Shown in pieces: positions 48,178 to 60,441 of a stretch of 64,000 nucleotides of DNA. Made by a program: the position numbers and the translations under genes. Within the stretch, counting starts at the first letter, position 1. Every line of letters begins with the position of its first letter. Source of the DNA: Tetracentron sinense (Eukaryota; Streptophyta; Magnoliopsida; Trochodendrales; Trochodendraceae); the NCBI GenBank assembly GCA_015143295.1, contig CM026568.1:36154441-36218440 (forward strand), in the 5' to 3' direction. Under the pieces are notes generated by a model. The model searched no databases. It worked only from the letters and a program-made list of their open reading frames with translations, and was not told the origin of the DNA.

Positions 48178-50138
48178 TGTAGCGATTCTGAAATTCCTTA
48201 TTTTATGCCAAGGATATTTTTCATAATTTCCTGTCCTAGGGGGTAATTTAGTAAATGCCTTTGTGTAGTAATAACCTTGGGTGAAATAATCTAAAATGAA
48301 AATAACACTAAGGGTTTAACACTGGGTTGTAATTAAACACCTTAAGTAAGAGGTATTTGGGTAAAAACACTTAAATGGTTTTAGTATAAAAAGATAAGGA
48401 TAACCTAATCTCTCAATTAGTTTGAAAAACCTAATCTAAAGAGCAAGTTTTGGGAAGAAAGGAGAAAGAGGAGAAGACAATGGTTTGGATCTTGAAGGAG
48501 ACTTAAATGGTGAAATTCTAGGCTCAAGAATCGGAGTTCTTGCTTAAGAGAGCTTAAGATCTTAAAACAAAACTCATTTGAGCTTTTCCATCTTCTTGAA
48601 ACCCTAAAACTTTAGGGTTGAAGCAAGTGAACACCCCTCTTGTTCATTTAATTCATTGTAAAATAGTATTTATTGATGTATTAATGTATTAAATGTTCAT
48701 AAATGATCAAGGTTGAGATAGAATGGATTGGGGAAATTTAGGAACTCTTCCTTTTCTTGAAGACCTAGATTTATGGGATTGAAACATGTACATCAAATCA
48801 TAAATTCTTAATTCCATGTTCTAGGAGTGTTTTAATGTTAAAAATGGGTGCATGGATGCTTAGAATTGGAGTATGGAAGAAGGGGATGAAAGTTGGAGGT
48901 TTGGGAACTTGAAAAACTGGAGATTTCTGCAAGATCGCGAGGGGTGATCGATCGCCCATCTCAGGCGATTGATCGCCAGTCATTTTTTTTGAGAAATCGC
49001 AGGTACTCCTGCAATTGATCATGAGCGGTAGCCTTCGCTAAATTTTTCATCAAATTGGAACTTAGAAACTACAATGTTTAGGATCCCCTTGGAACTTAGA
49101 GACTATGCATACTAGGTCCCTTCTATTATAATGGTACATCTCCTTATTTATCAAATTGTTATTTATGTTTAACTTTATTTCATTATCCTGTCACCATCTC
49201 TTATCTGTGTTGTTTCTTATGATGATCAATTGTCATGCATGCTTAAGTGAATTCTTAAATTACAAAGACCTTACCCAGCTTCGTTAGATACCTCTTGTTA
49301 TTGCAATATATGACGTTATAGAATTATAACGAGGATGATATAACAATCTTACATTGGTTAATAACTTGAGTTAGATCGGCCCCGCTATATGTGGTATGGG
49401 ACGTCATAGCAGGGAACATATAATACATTTATTTATGCTACACTATTATAATTGTTAGACTATAGGCGACTTAACCTGAGATTGATGGCGTACGATTACA
49501 TCTGGCTCCTTGAGGTCTGCCGAGGGCCACCAAAAGTAGGAACAGGTGTGTGACTCCATTGGTATCCTTGAGGTTTGCAAAAATTGCTACCAAAAGTAAG
49601 GAATAGATGTGAGATCTAAAATCGTGCCATGAGGCGATGCCAAGGGGGTTGCCATGGTAGAATAGGATGCTATTCAGAGGTGTTGTAGCCTGTTGTGGAC
49701 CAAGTAATTTAATGGAAGAAAAATGAATTGACTTGTGTGGTCATTGATTGCATATTGAGTAATAATGACATATGATTGCATGTGTTGCATGTGTTATATA
49801 TGTGTTCATTTGCCAAGCTCTGTGCTCACCCTTGCTATATTGACATTTTTCAAGAGATATTTGAGGGTCTATAAGAGCTCTAAAGGAGCTGAGAACTTAG
49901 AAAAACATTTTGTTTGTCTCTTTTTGAGAGTGAGTATAGGTGGAGAAGAACCATGTTGAGAATTTACTTGCACATTTTATACTCTGTTTTAAACTTTATA
50001 GTTATGCTCATATGTTTATACATCTAGAATGATTTATATTATTAAAATGCATTCGCTATTGGGGTTTATCCCAGGTTCACGCTTCGGAAACTTATACAAT
50101 ATAAGATATATTGTGTATAAGGGTTTCGGGGCATGACA
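48178..50138. mobile_element. Possible solo LTR (Ty3/gypsy type)
   Basis: Starts TGTAGCGATTCTGAAATTCC and ends GGTTTCGGGGCATGACA, forms I associate with LTR ends of plant Ty3/gypsy elements. The flanking 5-mers aagta and aaata differ at one base. The 1961 bp have no coding signal. There is no second LTR or internal region nearby, so a solo LTR is the simplest reading. Confidence 0.45.
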
Positions 50139-51912
50139 AAATAAAGGTGCAATTTAGATTTACTTTTTTATTTATATACATATTGAAAACAAAAAAAGAT
50201 GTTCGATCATCTATTCATATTGATTTTTTTAAGTAACAACGGTGCCAAGAAGTCATGGAAAATTACATTGTAAGTTGGTGGCTCCAAATCCTGTAAAGGA
50301 TGATTAGTTCAATCCTTATGAAGTGGAGACCGAAAAGGGTTTTATCCCTAAATACACTAGACATAGTAAATTAAATTCTAGCTTAAAAAAATACAAAATG
50401 GAAAAAGAATGAGAACATATTTTTTAAGTCTCGGTTTGTGTTTAAAATCATCTTTTTGGTTGATATATGAGGCACTGCCTCAAAATTAAGGTGAGCCTCA
50501 AGGTGTGAAATGTGTGCCTCATGTTAGCTTCAGGGGATTTGAGTCTCTAGGGTTGAACCTCGAGGAGTTTTCCCTAAGCCTCACGAAGCCTCAGGTCCTT
50601 AAGGCATAAACCTCATACGCCTTTTACAACATTGCATTACCATACTGCAGGTTTTTTTTCTAACATGTTTACCTTTTTAGTGGCATAAGCCGCACAACCA
50701 CTGGCTTTTTGAGATTTACAAAATGGGAAATTGTGGAAAATCATAGTGCATTACTATTATACACTATACAAGTAAAACGAGTTTTGAAGGTTTCTTTATT
50801 TTCAAATATTTCTACGGGCCTAACTAGCGTCTAAGAATTTTATAATTCCATGAATATAAATTTTTGTTTTATATCATATGTAGTAAATTTTGGTTCTTTA
50901 TTTTGTATAATTTTAATGGATATTTAAACTCTAAATTTTAGTTTTATATCATATATAGTAAATTTTTGTTCTTTATGTTCTTTTATACAGTTATGATGGA
51001 TATTTGAAATCTATAGCTTTTATTTTTTATTTTTTATTAACTAACTTTCCCTTTTGCTATTTTTATAGGTTGGAAATTTAAAAAGAAAACCATTCCTTAA
51101 AGGGTTTATATTACATTGTTTACCTTTTACTATGACTGCCTTAGATTAATATATATATAGGGTTGATAAGTCGGAAATTACCTAATTTTACAATCACATT
51201 CAATTACAATTCCTAAAACAATTACATCTTTAAGAGAAAAAAATAGAATTTCAAGAAAAGCTAAAGTCATACTCTAGCTAAACTGTTAAAATAGCTTAAC
51301 TCTTTTTTTTTAGAAACAAAATTAATTATAACCAAAACAAATTGCTCTAAAGTATTTTAGTTCAACAAACAGATACCTAATTTAGACTAAAATATTATGC
51401 AAGAATCGAAGCATGAATGAATAAAATTTGTAACATTTTCAAGTCTTTATGAGGACCATAAAACTATAAGAAAATAATAACTATAAATATAACCCTGTTA
51501 ATCCTGTTATGTTCTTATCAGTAGAAAAGTATAACGTGCAACACGTTACTAGTAAAAGAAAAAAGGCAAAAAAGTAAAGGTTTGAAAAGAATACCTGGGA
51601 CAGTAGAAATATTACCAAAAAATAGGTAGTTTCTTTTCAAAGAAAATGGGCATAGGAATTGGTTGTGCAATATCAGAAGGAACACCAAAAGAACTAAATT
51701 GAGCCAACATCTAAGAACAAAAAGAAAGTACATTTTTTATATAGCGTGCAATAAAAATAAATAACTGCTAAATTAATGAAGACACGCGCACACACACAAA
51801 AATAAGAGGAGCTGATCCACGATGTAAGAAATCAGGAAAAAAAAAACATCTGTGACAGGAGAGAGAAGGATCCATTGCACTTGATTAAAGATCTTTGGGA
51901 AATAGTTAACAG
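50139..51912. other. Intron-like region of the VHA-C locus, second part
   Basis: AT-rich. 50468-50632 is a decayed relative of the 'gaggc/gcctc' hAT-like element. The rest shows nothing I can name. Confidence 0.45.
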
Positions 51913-52067
51913 ACCCATGGATTTCATTTGCTAAGCGAAGGCATCCACCTATTGGTGGATTGCCCCCCCCCCCCCTCTTAAATGCTCACCAATTATAGTG
52001 AGCATTTAAGAGGGGGGACATCCACCAATAGGTGGATGCCTTAACTTAGCAAATGGAATCCATGGGT
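51913..52067. mobile_element. Near-perfect palindromic MITE
   Basis: The arms pair over almost their whole length: 'acccatggatt' with 'aatccatgggt', 'ggcatccacctattggtgga' with 'tccaccaataggtggatgcc', and 'cttaaatgctcac' with 'gtgagcatttaag', leaving an 8-base loop. The left arm has a run of 13 C's against 6 G's on the right. Confidence 0.85.
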
Positions 52068-52126
52068 CCGCCTAGCACTACTCAAGATCTTTTCACCTAG
52101 GTCTGTTGATCATTTACAGGCATGCC

Positions 52127-52243
52127 TGTTTGGCTAGGTGCAGCACCAAGTAGTAGCAGAATTTTTGGGGCAGACACTTATGTGACTTGAGTGGACAGAC
52201 TCAGATGCGTGCATTTGGTGCTGCACTGCTGCTTCACCAAACA
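52127..52243. mobile_element. MITE with 'tgtttgg' ends
   Basis: Inverted ends TGTTTGGctagGTGCAGCACCAA and TTGGTGCTGCAC...CCAAACA. It lies 60 bp from the palindromic element. Confidence 0.6.
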
Positions 52244-54469
52244 TCAATCATTAGCTAATGGAAGAGAAATTGCTTGATTAATCTTCTTGTGATTTGTTGT
52301 TGAATCTACATTATATTAATATGTCTACCTTCTTATCACGTGGCATTGTCATCTTAGGAATCATGATTATCACTCAACTAATTTGTGGCATCTTTCTTTG
52401 GTTTATAGTTACGTCATGCTGCTTATAATCATTGAATAATGAATTTAATCTTATGCAAGATGTTCACATAAAAATGTGTACTTGAGATGCTGCATAGCCT
52501 GCATTCACATATATGATTGTATTGTCTAGTCGAAATTTTCAATTTTAGATATTAAATGTCTATTGTAAATATTATGCTTATATAATTTATAAAAATATCT
52601 GTTTATTGATATCCATGTTTTGTCTAGCCAACAGGACGCTCCCCTAGGCATCAAAAGAGTACTGTTGCCTTGAGTTGCCTAGGTATTTTTAAAAACCATG
52701 GCCCATGCTAAAATAAACCCACAAGGTCGTTGATAGACATTTATTATTGTTTATAATTACTTACAACTAAACCTCATCTTTGAAACTTTTGTTTCTGTTT
52801 AATTTGTGTCAGGATCGTGTTGCTGAGTATAACAATGTGCGCAGTCAGCTTAATGCTATAAATAGAAAGCAAAGTCGAAGGTATGAGTTATCAGTTCTCA
52901 GAATATAGCTCCATTTGAGATAAGAAGTATTTAATACAGCTTTCTAAGTATGCAAGAGTAAGTATCCATGTATACATGTATGTATGAATGAATATCTGTT
53001 TATGTATGCGTGTATATATGAAGTTCTATTTCTGATATTCTTTTCCTTTTGTGTTGGGATGCAATCATCTCACTTCAATTTGTTATTAGGATTGTTTCAC
53101 ATGGTATTCTATGTCAAGATCTGTTTACCTAATCTACTTCTCTGCTATTGCAGCTTAGGTGTCCGTGATCTTTCCAATTTAATGAAGCCAGAGGATATTA
53201 TCACATCAGAACATTTAGTTACGCTCCTTGCAGTTGTTCCCAAGTATTCTCAGAAGGATTGGTTGTCTAGCTATGAAACACTGAATACCTATGTGGTAAG
53301 ATCTCCGTTTTCTCTCTATACTATCCACTTTAGTTAAGTAATGATCTCCAGGATCTCATCTGCGGAACAGCGGTGTTTTTCGCTGCAAGATTGCAGACCA
53401 AGGCTGTTGGACCTCAGACCCATCACATATTTTCTGAAAATAAGAAAAAAAAATTTATCTCGGCCATTTCCTTTTTCATGGTTCATTGGCTTTGATTCAA
53501 TGTTCAAAGTAAATAAATGCATATGGCCTTTTTTTTTTTGTATTCTTTCTGCTTCAGTAATCCCTACTCATTAGTTGAGACAAACTCATTTAGGTCCCTA
53601 GGTCCTCCAAGAAGTTGCTTGAGGACAATGAATATGCTCTTTTTGCTGTAACACTATTTGGTCGTGTTGCTGACAATTTCAAAACAAGTGCACGTGAAAG
53701 AGGATATCAGGTGAGTTTTGATTTAAGCAGCTCATGTTTGGTGACAGAATGTTACAGAAGCAACTTCTCCTCATGTTTTGTATTCTTCAAAATTTACTTG
53801 TCAGTATTGTCAAGTGAAATGTTTGCAAATGCCCGAATAATTTGAAGCTAATTAAATTTACTATTGACTTGATGTTTATTTTGGTGGAACAGCTCTTCAC
53901 AATCGGTGTTGGTATTATCATTATGATGCAGGTTCGTGATTTCGAATATAGTCCAGAAGCTCAAGAGAGTCGGAAGCAGGAGTTAGAAAGATTGATGCAA
54001 GATCAGGAAACCTTGAGAAGCTCTGTTCTGCAGTGGTGTTACACCAGTTATGGGGAGGTATACTTTATGTTTGCAGCTATTATTGTGCTCCAACACAAAT
54101 TATCTTCAATGATTTCTAAAATGCCACAATATATATATTTTGAGGTTTTCAAAGTTTTGGTAGAAACTGTAACTTGTAAAAAAATTAAATATTGTGCTGA
54201 ACTTTTCTTTCACTTCTTATAAAAAAATTCTTCTAAAGAATCTAAACTTATTACAAGATTTTCATGAAGTATTGTGTTCACAAATTTAATGAATACATGA
54301 TGAAATAAGAAGACCCGAGAATTGTTGCCTAACGTTTCCCACGAACAAATTTGTGAATGGATTCCTAATGAATGGAATGATTAGTGGAGTCCTAAAGAGC
54401 TTTTATACTGAATGAGATGGGATGGGAAGAAGTTTTCATTTTGTGGATGTGTCCTACTGTAGGACTCCT

Positions 54470-54760
54470 ACACAGTGCACAAGAAGATGGGTTGGGAACC
54501 ACTGTTCATTTGGTCCAACCCAGGAGGTCTGCTATGCCAGCCTTCCATCTTGATTGGAATTTGGATGATCCTAATCAAAGTAGCAGTACCCACTATGACA
54601 TAGTGCACAAGGAGATGGGTTGGGAACCACCATTCATTTGGTCCAACCTAGGAGGTCTGCCAGGCTCCAGAATCATCTTATTCCCTACTTGATCCAACAA
54701 CAGTCCCTCCTGCGCCAACCGAGCTAAACAGCTTTCCATCTTGATTGGATGATCATAATC
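54470..54760. repeat. Intronic tandem duplication, ~127-bp period
   Basis: 'gatgggttgggaaccac' followed by 'catttggtccaaccyaggag' occurs at 54486 and 54614. The trailing block 'ttccatcttgattgg' occurs at 54542 and 54732. It is in the intron after the exon ending at 54057, and no coding role is seen. Confidence 0.75.
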
Positions 54761-56057
54761 ATCCTGACCATCTGTTGAGTGCTTGTTGACCTTTTAAGAG
54801 AATCTGTTAGATTGATTGATTAGGATAATCACTTGGTTCAAGTTAAGAGATCTCCAAGGATGACCCGCTAAATTGTGATCTCAAGTACACTTCCCCCTGC
54901 ACACTCATCATCTACTCTTCTCATATAGAGAGGTTGCTTCTTCTCGCCTTGCTAGCCCTGAGTATTTTCTCTTCTCTTAAAATTGCTAGAGTATTTTCTT
55001 TTCTCTTACGATTGCCAGCTCAATAAAATTATAAAACAGCAAAGTTTATGTTTGCCAAGCTGATCTATAATTATGTTTTTCGTTGCATGGGGAAGTTATA
55101 AGACTCCTGAATGCTCATCAATAGTATAGCCCATTAGACCATAACATCCTATAACCTGACTATATCGTATTTAGTTTTCTTTCAACTTCTTCTCTTTCTA
55201 GAAACTTAGGTGCCTTGATCTATACTCCAACCCTAGCAATGTTCATTTATCTAGCTGTTGTCATTATTAGAGGTGTACTAGAGCAATCCTGATTCTTGAG
55301 AACCACAAGAAGGGGGTTTTATCACTAAGTCCTCTGTGTTAAGACTGTAAATCCTCAAGATGTCCTCAAGTTCAAATTGAAATTTGAACTTGCATACAGA
55401 TCAAGAATTTTCTATCCAACGGAGTGGACTTACGAACCACAAAACCTGACAGTGGTCCCCAAAGACCACCCTCTACATTTTACTTATTATTATACATGTT
55501 GTCATATTATTATTATACTTTTTATCACCATTTTGCCGTCCCTCTGCAATTATTTTTGTGATCTTCTATTGAATACATATAATTCAAGCTTTAGGTTTGA
55601 ATTCTCCCTGCAGGTTTTCAGCTCCTGGATGCACTTCTGTGCTGTACTTGTCTTTGCAGAGAGCATTTTGAGATACGGCTTGCCACCATCTTTCTTGGTA
55701 ATTAAGCTTTCTTGTACGGCTCCTAAATTCATTTTCCTCTTTCTGATCAAGCATTGGTTGTGGAACTGATTTCAAGAAACTGTAGAGCTCCATCTTAAAT
55801 TCATTTTCTGCTTTTTAGCTAAGCATAGGTTCTTTTAACTAAGCCTTGGTTGTGGAGTTGATTCTAGGTAGCCGTATTAGCTCCATCTGTGAAAAGTGAG
55901 AAGAAAGTGTGTTCTATCCTGGAAGGGCTATGTGACAGTGCAAATAGGAAATTCATGAGCTTCCGTAGCTTTACTTTCCATTATTACGTTAATAGTGTCT
56001 ATAATTGTATAGATTGGGTGAATCATGAGATTTAAATAAAACTGAGAATCTACGATG

Positions 56058-56503
56058 CATAGTTACCGGAGCAAGAAGCAAAAACGAGAAGTAAAACGAA
56101 AGCAAAAAGCAGGAAGCGAGACTCAAAAAAACCTAAGGAAACAGGAAGCAAGAAATGAGAGAAATGAGATATAGGCTCCTTATTCCCATTATGTTATTTA
56201 TGCTAGTTATACCTTTGATTTTATCTTACATGAGATTTTTATAGAAAAGTAGGTGCCTTAGGTTTCAAACTAACGATACTTGCTTAGAATCTACACTCTA
56301 TGCTATAGATTGTGGTCAACCATATCACTTCACACATACAGCTTCCTTTAACTACTGGATGAGACGTGATAGAAGCGAGCATCCTAAGAATCGAGTTTGT
56401 TCAAGGAAACGAGCTTCCTAAGAAGCAAGTTTGTCCGAGGAAGGCAGGAAACGAGTTTGGGAAACAAGCTTCTCACCTTGTACATAGCTTCCTGGCAACT
56501 ATG
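56058..56503. mobile_element. hAT-like short element in the last VHA-C intron
   Basis: Ends CATAGTTACC and GGCAACTATG are inverted. The flanking 8-mers ctacgatg (56050-56057) and ctacgctg (56504-56511) match at seven positions. It is related to 38367-38681. Confidence 0.65.
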
Positions 56504-57687
56504 CTACGCTGGCTGGAAAAAACCGTCCTCCTAGTTGTGCCATATGCACATGGGACACTTGCAAAAGGGTCAAGTGCAAGGGCAGAGCTAGGATTTTTTT
56601 TTTTGGGCGTAGCCCCCAAGGAATATTTTTGAGTGATGGGACCATCGTGGTCATAAAATTTGTTAATTTTGTATTCCAATAAAGGTTAGTACACAAGAAA
56701 AATAAGGACCCTCCCTTTTGGGAGATTCATTGTATAAACTTAAGGCTAGACTCCCAAATGACTGTTTGTATCCCTTGTATTCTACAAATATCTTAAACCC
56801 TAAATGGCTAAATTCATATTATTACATTAATTTATTACTTATTGATAGTCTCTTAATACAAGTGGCTGATTAGTGGTTACCCATTAATGAACTAAAGGTG
56901 CACAAAAAAAGAGAGGTAGGATTTGGAGTTGGTAGTCTGATAAAGTAAAAATATTAAAGAGTAAACATTGACAAATAGAAGGATTGAATTTTTTAAAATT
57001 ATAATATACCTTTATAAAAGGGTTTGCTTAAGATTTAAGAAAGAAATATTTAAAAGGACTTAAGGGTCAAAATATATATATATTATATAATTAGATTGTA
57101 AAATTAAAAAAATTGGGGGCCAGTATACTGTTAAATGCAGAAATTTGGGGGACATTATATAGATAAAACTAATTATTTTTTTTATAATAGTCATATTTAG
57201 TAAAAGAAAGTAAAATAATCATGGCCCTGGCTCCGCCCCTCGTTGAGCGCTCACCATTCGTGTATTTGACTTAATTGGACAATATGATTGCCAGAATGGT
57301 CTAACACCAAAATAAATTTAAATTGGTTGGTCATAAGATCTGCTTGGTGATACCATGGGAGCCATTCATGATTCAACATATGTTGAAGACTAGAGTCCAG
57401 GAGAAAGCTGCTCAGGAGATCTCCAAACACACTCAGATGTATTACAGACTTATGTGTATATATGTTCATATGTATTTATGCATATAGTCTTCTTCAGCTA
57501 AGTCCTTGGCATCTAGGTTAATTGTTAATGATCTTAATCTTTGAGTGTATGTTTCTGCAGCACCTACTGGAAGTCCGAAGATGAAGTAGGAGGGATGGCT
57601 CATCTAGGAGGCGATGCGGATGCTCATCCGTATGTCTCCTTCAGTGTCATCGTCTGTTCAAATCCCAGATTGGATGATTATTTTTAG

Positions 57688-58190
57688 CCAGCAATAACAG
57701 CTGAAGGGGTCGGAAATACTGTATACTAGAGTAAATTACCCAATTCTTTGGTCATTTATTAATTTATATACAGCTTGTAGGATTCTCCGCCGAGAAAGAA
57801 AAAAAGAAAAGGCTTATTGGATATTGTTTACTCTGAGATATTTGGATTGGTTGGAATTTGCTTTCAGACTTGTTTTGGGGTTTTTAACACCTAGAGATGT
57901 AAACTAATTAGATTTCACAAAATGTAATGCGAAATGCGCAGTACCTTTTTCCAGTGAAACTATGAAATCTAAGTTATGATGGACTTTGCATGAATTTGAT
58001 GAAGGGGCATGATTGTGGTAAAGAAGCAGCAGGCAGAGAGATAGTATTCAATTGAGTCCAACCTAGGAGATTTTCTTAATCAAGAGTCAAACCTAGTTAA
58101 GTGATGGCAACAATTTGATGACCTAGTTCTTTGTTCTTTGCTTGCAAGCTCGCTCATTCGGGATTTCCTTCTAGTCTGTATATTTTACCC
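57688..58190. other. 3' flank of the VHA-C locus
   Basis: Expected 3' UTR sequence, then unremarkable AT-rich DNA. Confidence 0.4.
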
Positions 58191-58375
58191 GGTGTCACGG
58201 TGTGTGGTGTGGTGGTTCAAAGGCAGTGAGATGCTCCCATTGATCTTGAGTTCGAACCCACCACCAGTCTTTCCTGATATGCGTGGTTTGCAAGATATTG
58301 CGCACATCCTCGAGGATTAGTCCCAATCCAAATGGGTGGGAGAAACACCTATTCATGGGGAAAAAAAAAAAAAAA
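58191..58375 (+). mobile_element. tRNA-derived SINE
   Basis: An A box TGGTTCAAAGG (58213-58223) fits the RNA polymerase III consensus at every position, and a B box AGTTCGAACCC (58249-58259) follows 25 bp later. A 15-base A tail ends it at 58375. A short target duplication taccc is seen on both sides (58186-58190 and 58376-58380). The body has no coding capacity and would rely on a LINE for movement. Confidence 0.75.
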
Positions 58376-58824
58376 TACCCATTACCTGAGAAAAATAACA
58401 TGGTTCTAGGCTTCTAGCCTCCCAAGCATTAATGGGCCGTAGCACTGCCAAGACCGGTCCAGGATCTAAGTTCCTTCCATTGCCCTGCCTAGCTCATCAC
58501 GGACAAGGGGAAACATAATTTCGGTTCAATCTCAGCCCGATATTGTGTAATCGGGTCGGGCTATGGTTTTTGGGTTTAACGTAAATTGTTTTGCCCAAGC
58601 TCATTCCATTTATTAATTTAGGCTCAATCTCCGTCCAAAATTATGATTGCGACAGCGGTGTTAAAGTTGGGCCTATCCAGTTTGTTAACGTGTCCTAATA
58701 GACGTACAAGTTCTGTACCAGATTGTGCCTTCAAAGAAACAGTCTTAAAAAGCTATCAACATGCCTACTTGCCCTATATCTAAAGAGCGCATCCACTCTT
58801 ATTTAGAACTGATTTACGAATCAT
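58376..58824. other. Gene-free stretch
   Basis: Intergenic DNA without a recognised unit. Confidence 0.4.
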
Positions 58825-59560
58825 CTTACTCGTGAATAACTTAAGTTCGGGTTGTTAAAAGCACAATCAAACTTGTTTGTTTAAACAAGTCAAGATTAAA
58901 CTTGATTTTTGAGCTCGCGTAATTAATGAGCCGAGCTTGAACACGCTACAACTCGGCTTGTTAAAATTTCGGCTCTATATATATACACTAAAATTAAGTA
59001 TATTTATTATATACTAATAAAGATTACTATCATATATGTATCGAACATTATAAGAATATATTCCATGTATACAATATAAATTTAAACTAAAATTTTATGT
59101 CCCGTTGCAATTTATTTTCCTATACAAGAATAATAAAATAAAATTTGCACCAAATATAAATAGTTATATCTAATGAATCAAGTTGCTCGCGAACTGTTTG
59201 GCCTTGATTATAAAAATTGAGCTTATTTCTTTCTGAGTCAGTCTATGGGTACTGCCATTTATACTCCGAAATATACTCCCTAATCTTAGCCGTTTATAAC
59301 CAATCACTAAGGGTCAGGATTTCAGTTGGCTTGTTTTGTCTTTTCTATTGCTACATCACCAGGAATCTTAACCGTTTAATAATTGGGATAAACGGTTAGG
59401 ATTTGGGAGTATATATGGGAGTACACTTTGGGAGTATCCCTAGACTAATTCTTTCTTTAATAAACAAGTCAAGCTCAAGCTTGATTTCCAAGTTGGTTTA
59501 ATTAAGGAGCAAGCTAGCTTGAACATCCCACTGCTCGGCTCGGCTCGATATCACACTAGT
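58825..59560. mobile_element. Decayed copy of the hAT-like 'gctcggctcg' element, interrupted by a MITE
   Basis: Collinear with 59876-60433: 'ttaaaattaagtata' type AT-rich centre, 'aataataaaat' block, 'gaacatcccactgctcggctc' and end 'ctcgatatca'. The left end is not preserved. The MITE at 59240-59446 splits it. Confidence 0.6.
59240..59446. mobile_element. MITE nested in the hAT-like copy
   Basis: Inverted ends 'agtctatgggtact' and 'agtatccctagact', with inner arms 'actccctaatcttagccgtt' against 'aacggttaggatttgggagt'. The host element resumes directly on both sides. Confidence 0.75.
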
Positions 59561-59875
59561 CCTACTCATCATCATTATCATTATCATTATTATCAGTGCC
59601 TTTTCCTAATGATCGGAAGTCTTCAATAGAAATCTTTTTCCACCATTCTATTGTATACAAAATAAAGACTGCATCATAATGGAATGTAACCTACAATCTT
59701 AACTCTCAAAACTCTTTGTTTACATGATAAATGTTAGCCTAAGATGCAGATTTGAACCTATAACTTTCTCCTTTGAGTAAATTATTTTTTAACCTATTAA
59801 ATGAGTAGCAATGACATATGTTGCTCCACAGTATGAGTTTGGAAATAACTTGGAAATCTCGCCTGGGACTAGTAG

Positions 59876-60433
59876 TAGGGATGGTTATTGAACAAAATGT
59901 TCGTGAACTACTTTGGCTCGGCTCGTTAAAAGCTCAAGTATCGTTCGTTTATTTAGTAAACGAGCCGAACTTGAACACTATTTTCAAACTCGTTTAGTAA
60001 ACGAGCCGAGCTTAAACACACCCTTGCTCAACTCGATAAAAGCTCGATTCGATTATATATACATATTACCTTACTAAAATATTTAAAATATACTTATTTC
60101 ATTGAAATATTAAAATTAAGTATATGTATTATATACTAGTAAAGATTTATAGTATATAATGTATTTTATATGATAAGAATACCTTTTACATAACTATAAT
60201 CTTATACTAAAATTTAGTTAACACCGTGATTTCTTTGCCTAGGATAATAAAATGAATTTTTTACCTAATATAAATAGACATATCCAATAAAACAAGCTGC
60301 TCGTGAACTACTCGAGCTCGGCTAGTAAAGCTCGTTTATTTAATAAACGAGTCAAGCTTGAACATGATTTCCGAGCTCGTTTAGTAAACGAACAAGCTTG
60401 AACATACCACTACTCAGCTCGATATCATCCCTA
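59876..60433. mobile_element. hAT-like non-autonomous element, perfect 8-bp target duplication
   Basis: Flanked by ACTAGTAG on both sides (59868-59875 and 60434-60441). The ends TAGGGATG and CATCCCTA are perfect 8-bp inverted repeats. Subterminal regions are rich in 'gctcgttta'/'taaacgagc' palindromes, with an AT-rich centre. 558 bp, no transposase. Confidence 0.85.
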
Positions 60434-60441
60434 ACTAGTAG

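Larger units (their letters stand above)
46253..57687 (+). pseudogene. V-type proton ATPase subunit C (VHA-C), probably broken
   Basis: Exon 1 (46253-46363) encodes METRYRVVSFPVQ through ISKHSFDTPLYR, the known start of plant subunit C. The next acceptor (46461) leads into only 32 nt (46462-46493): its first bases fit the family's second exon, but the rest encodes AKIEDDLK from a later exon, out of frame, so about 100 codons are missing. The 'AAG' is followed by GG where a GT donor belongs. Further exons are intact and in phase: 52813-52880, 53154-53295, 53594-53710, 53932-54057, 55614-55697, 55868-55947 and 57561-57687, with DRVAEYNNVRSQLNAI, SQKDWLSSYETL, VRDFEYSPEAQESRKQE and SSWMHFCAV. 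The donor after 55947 is GA, not GT. Subunit C normally links V1 to Vo of the vacuolar proton pump. The last residues differ from the usual family ending. Confidence 0.8.

Noticed and set aside
50275..50390. A B-box-like 'agttcaatcct' in a possible SINE
   Set aside because: No acceptable A box at the right distance and no A tail or target duplication.
58191..58375. A functional tRNA gene
   Set aside because: A and B boxes are present but no cloverleaf with acceptor stem can be formed, and an A tail follows; a SINE fits better.
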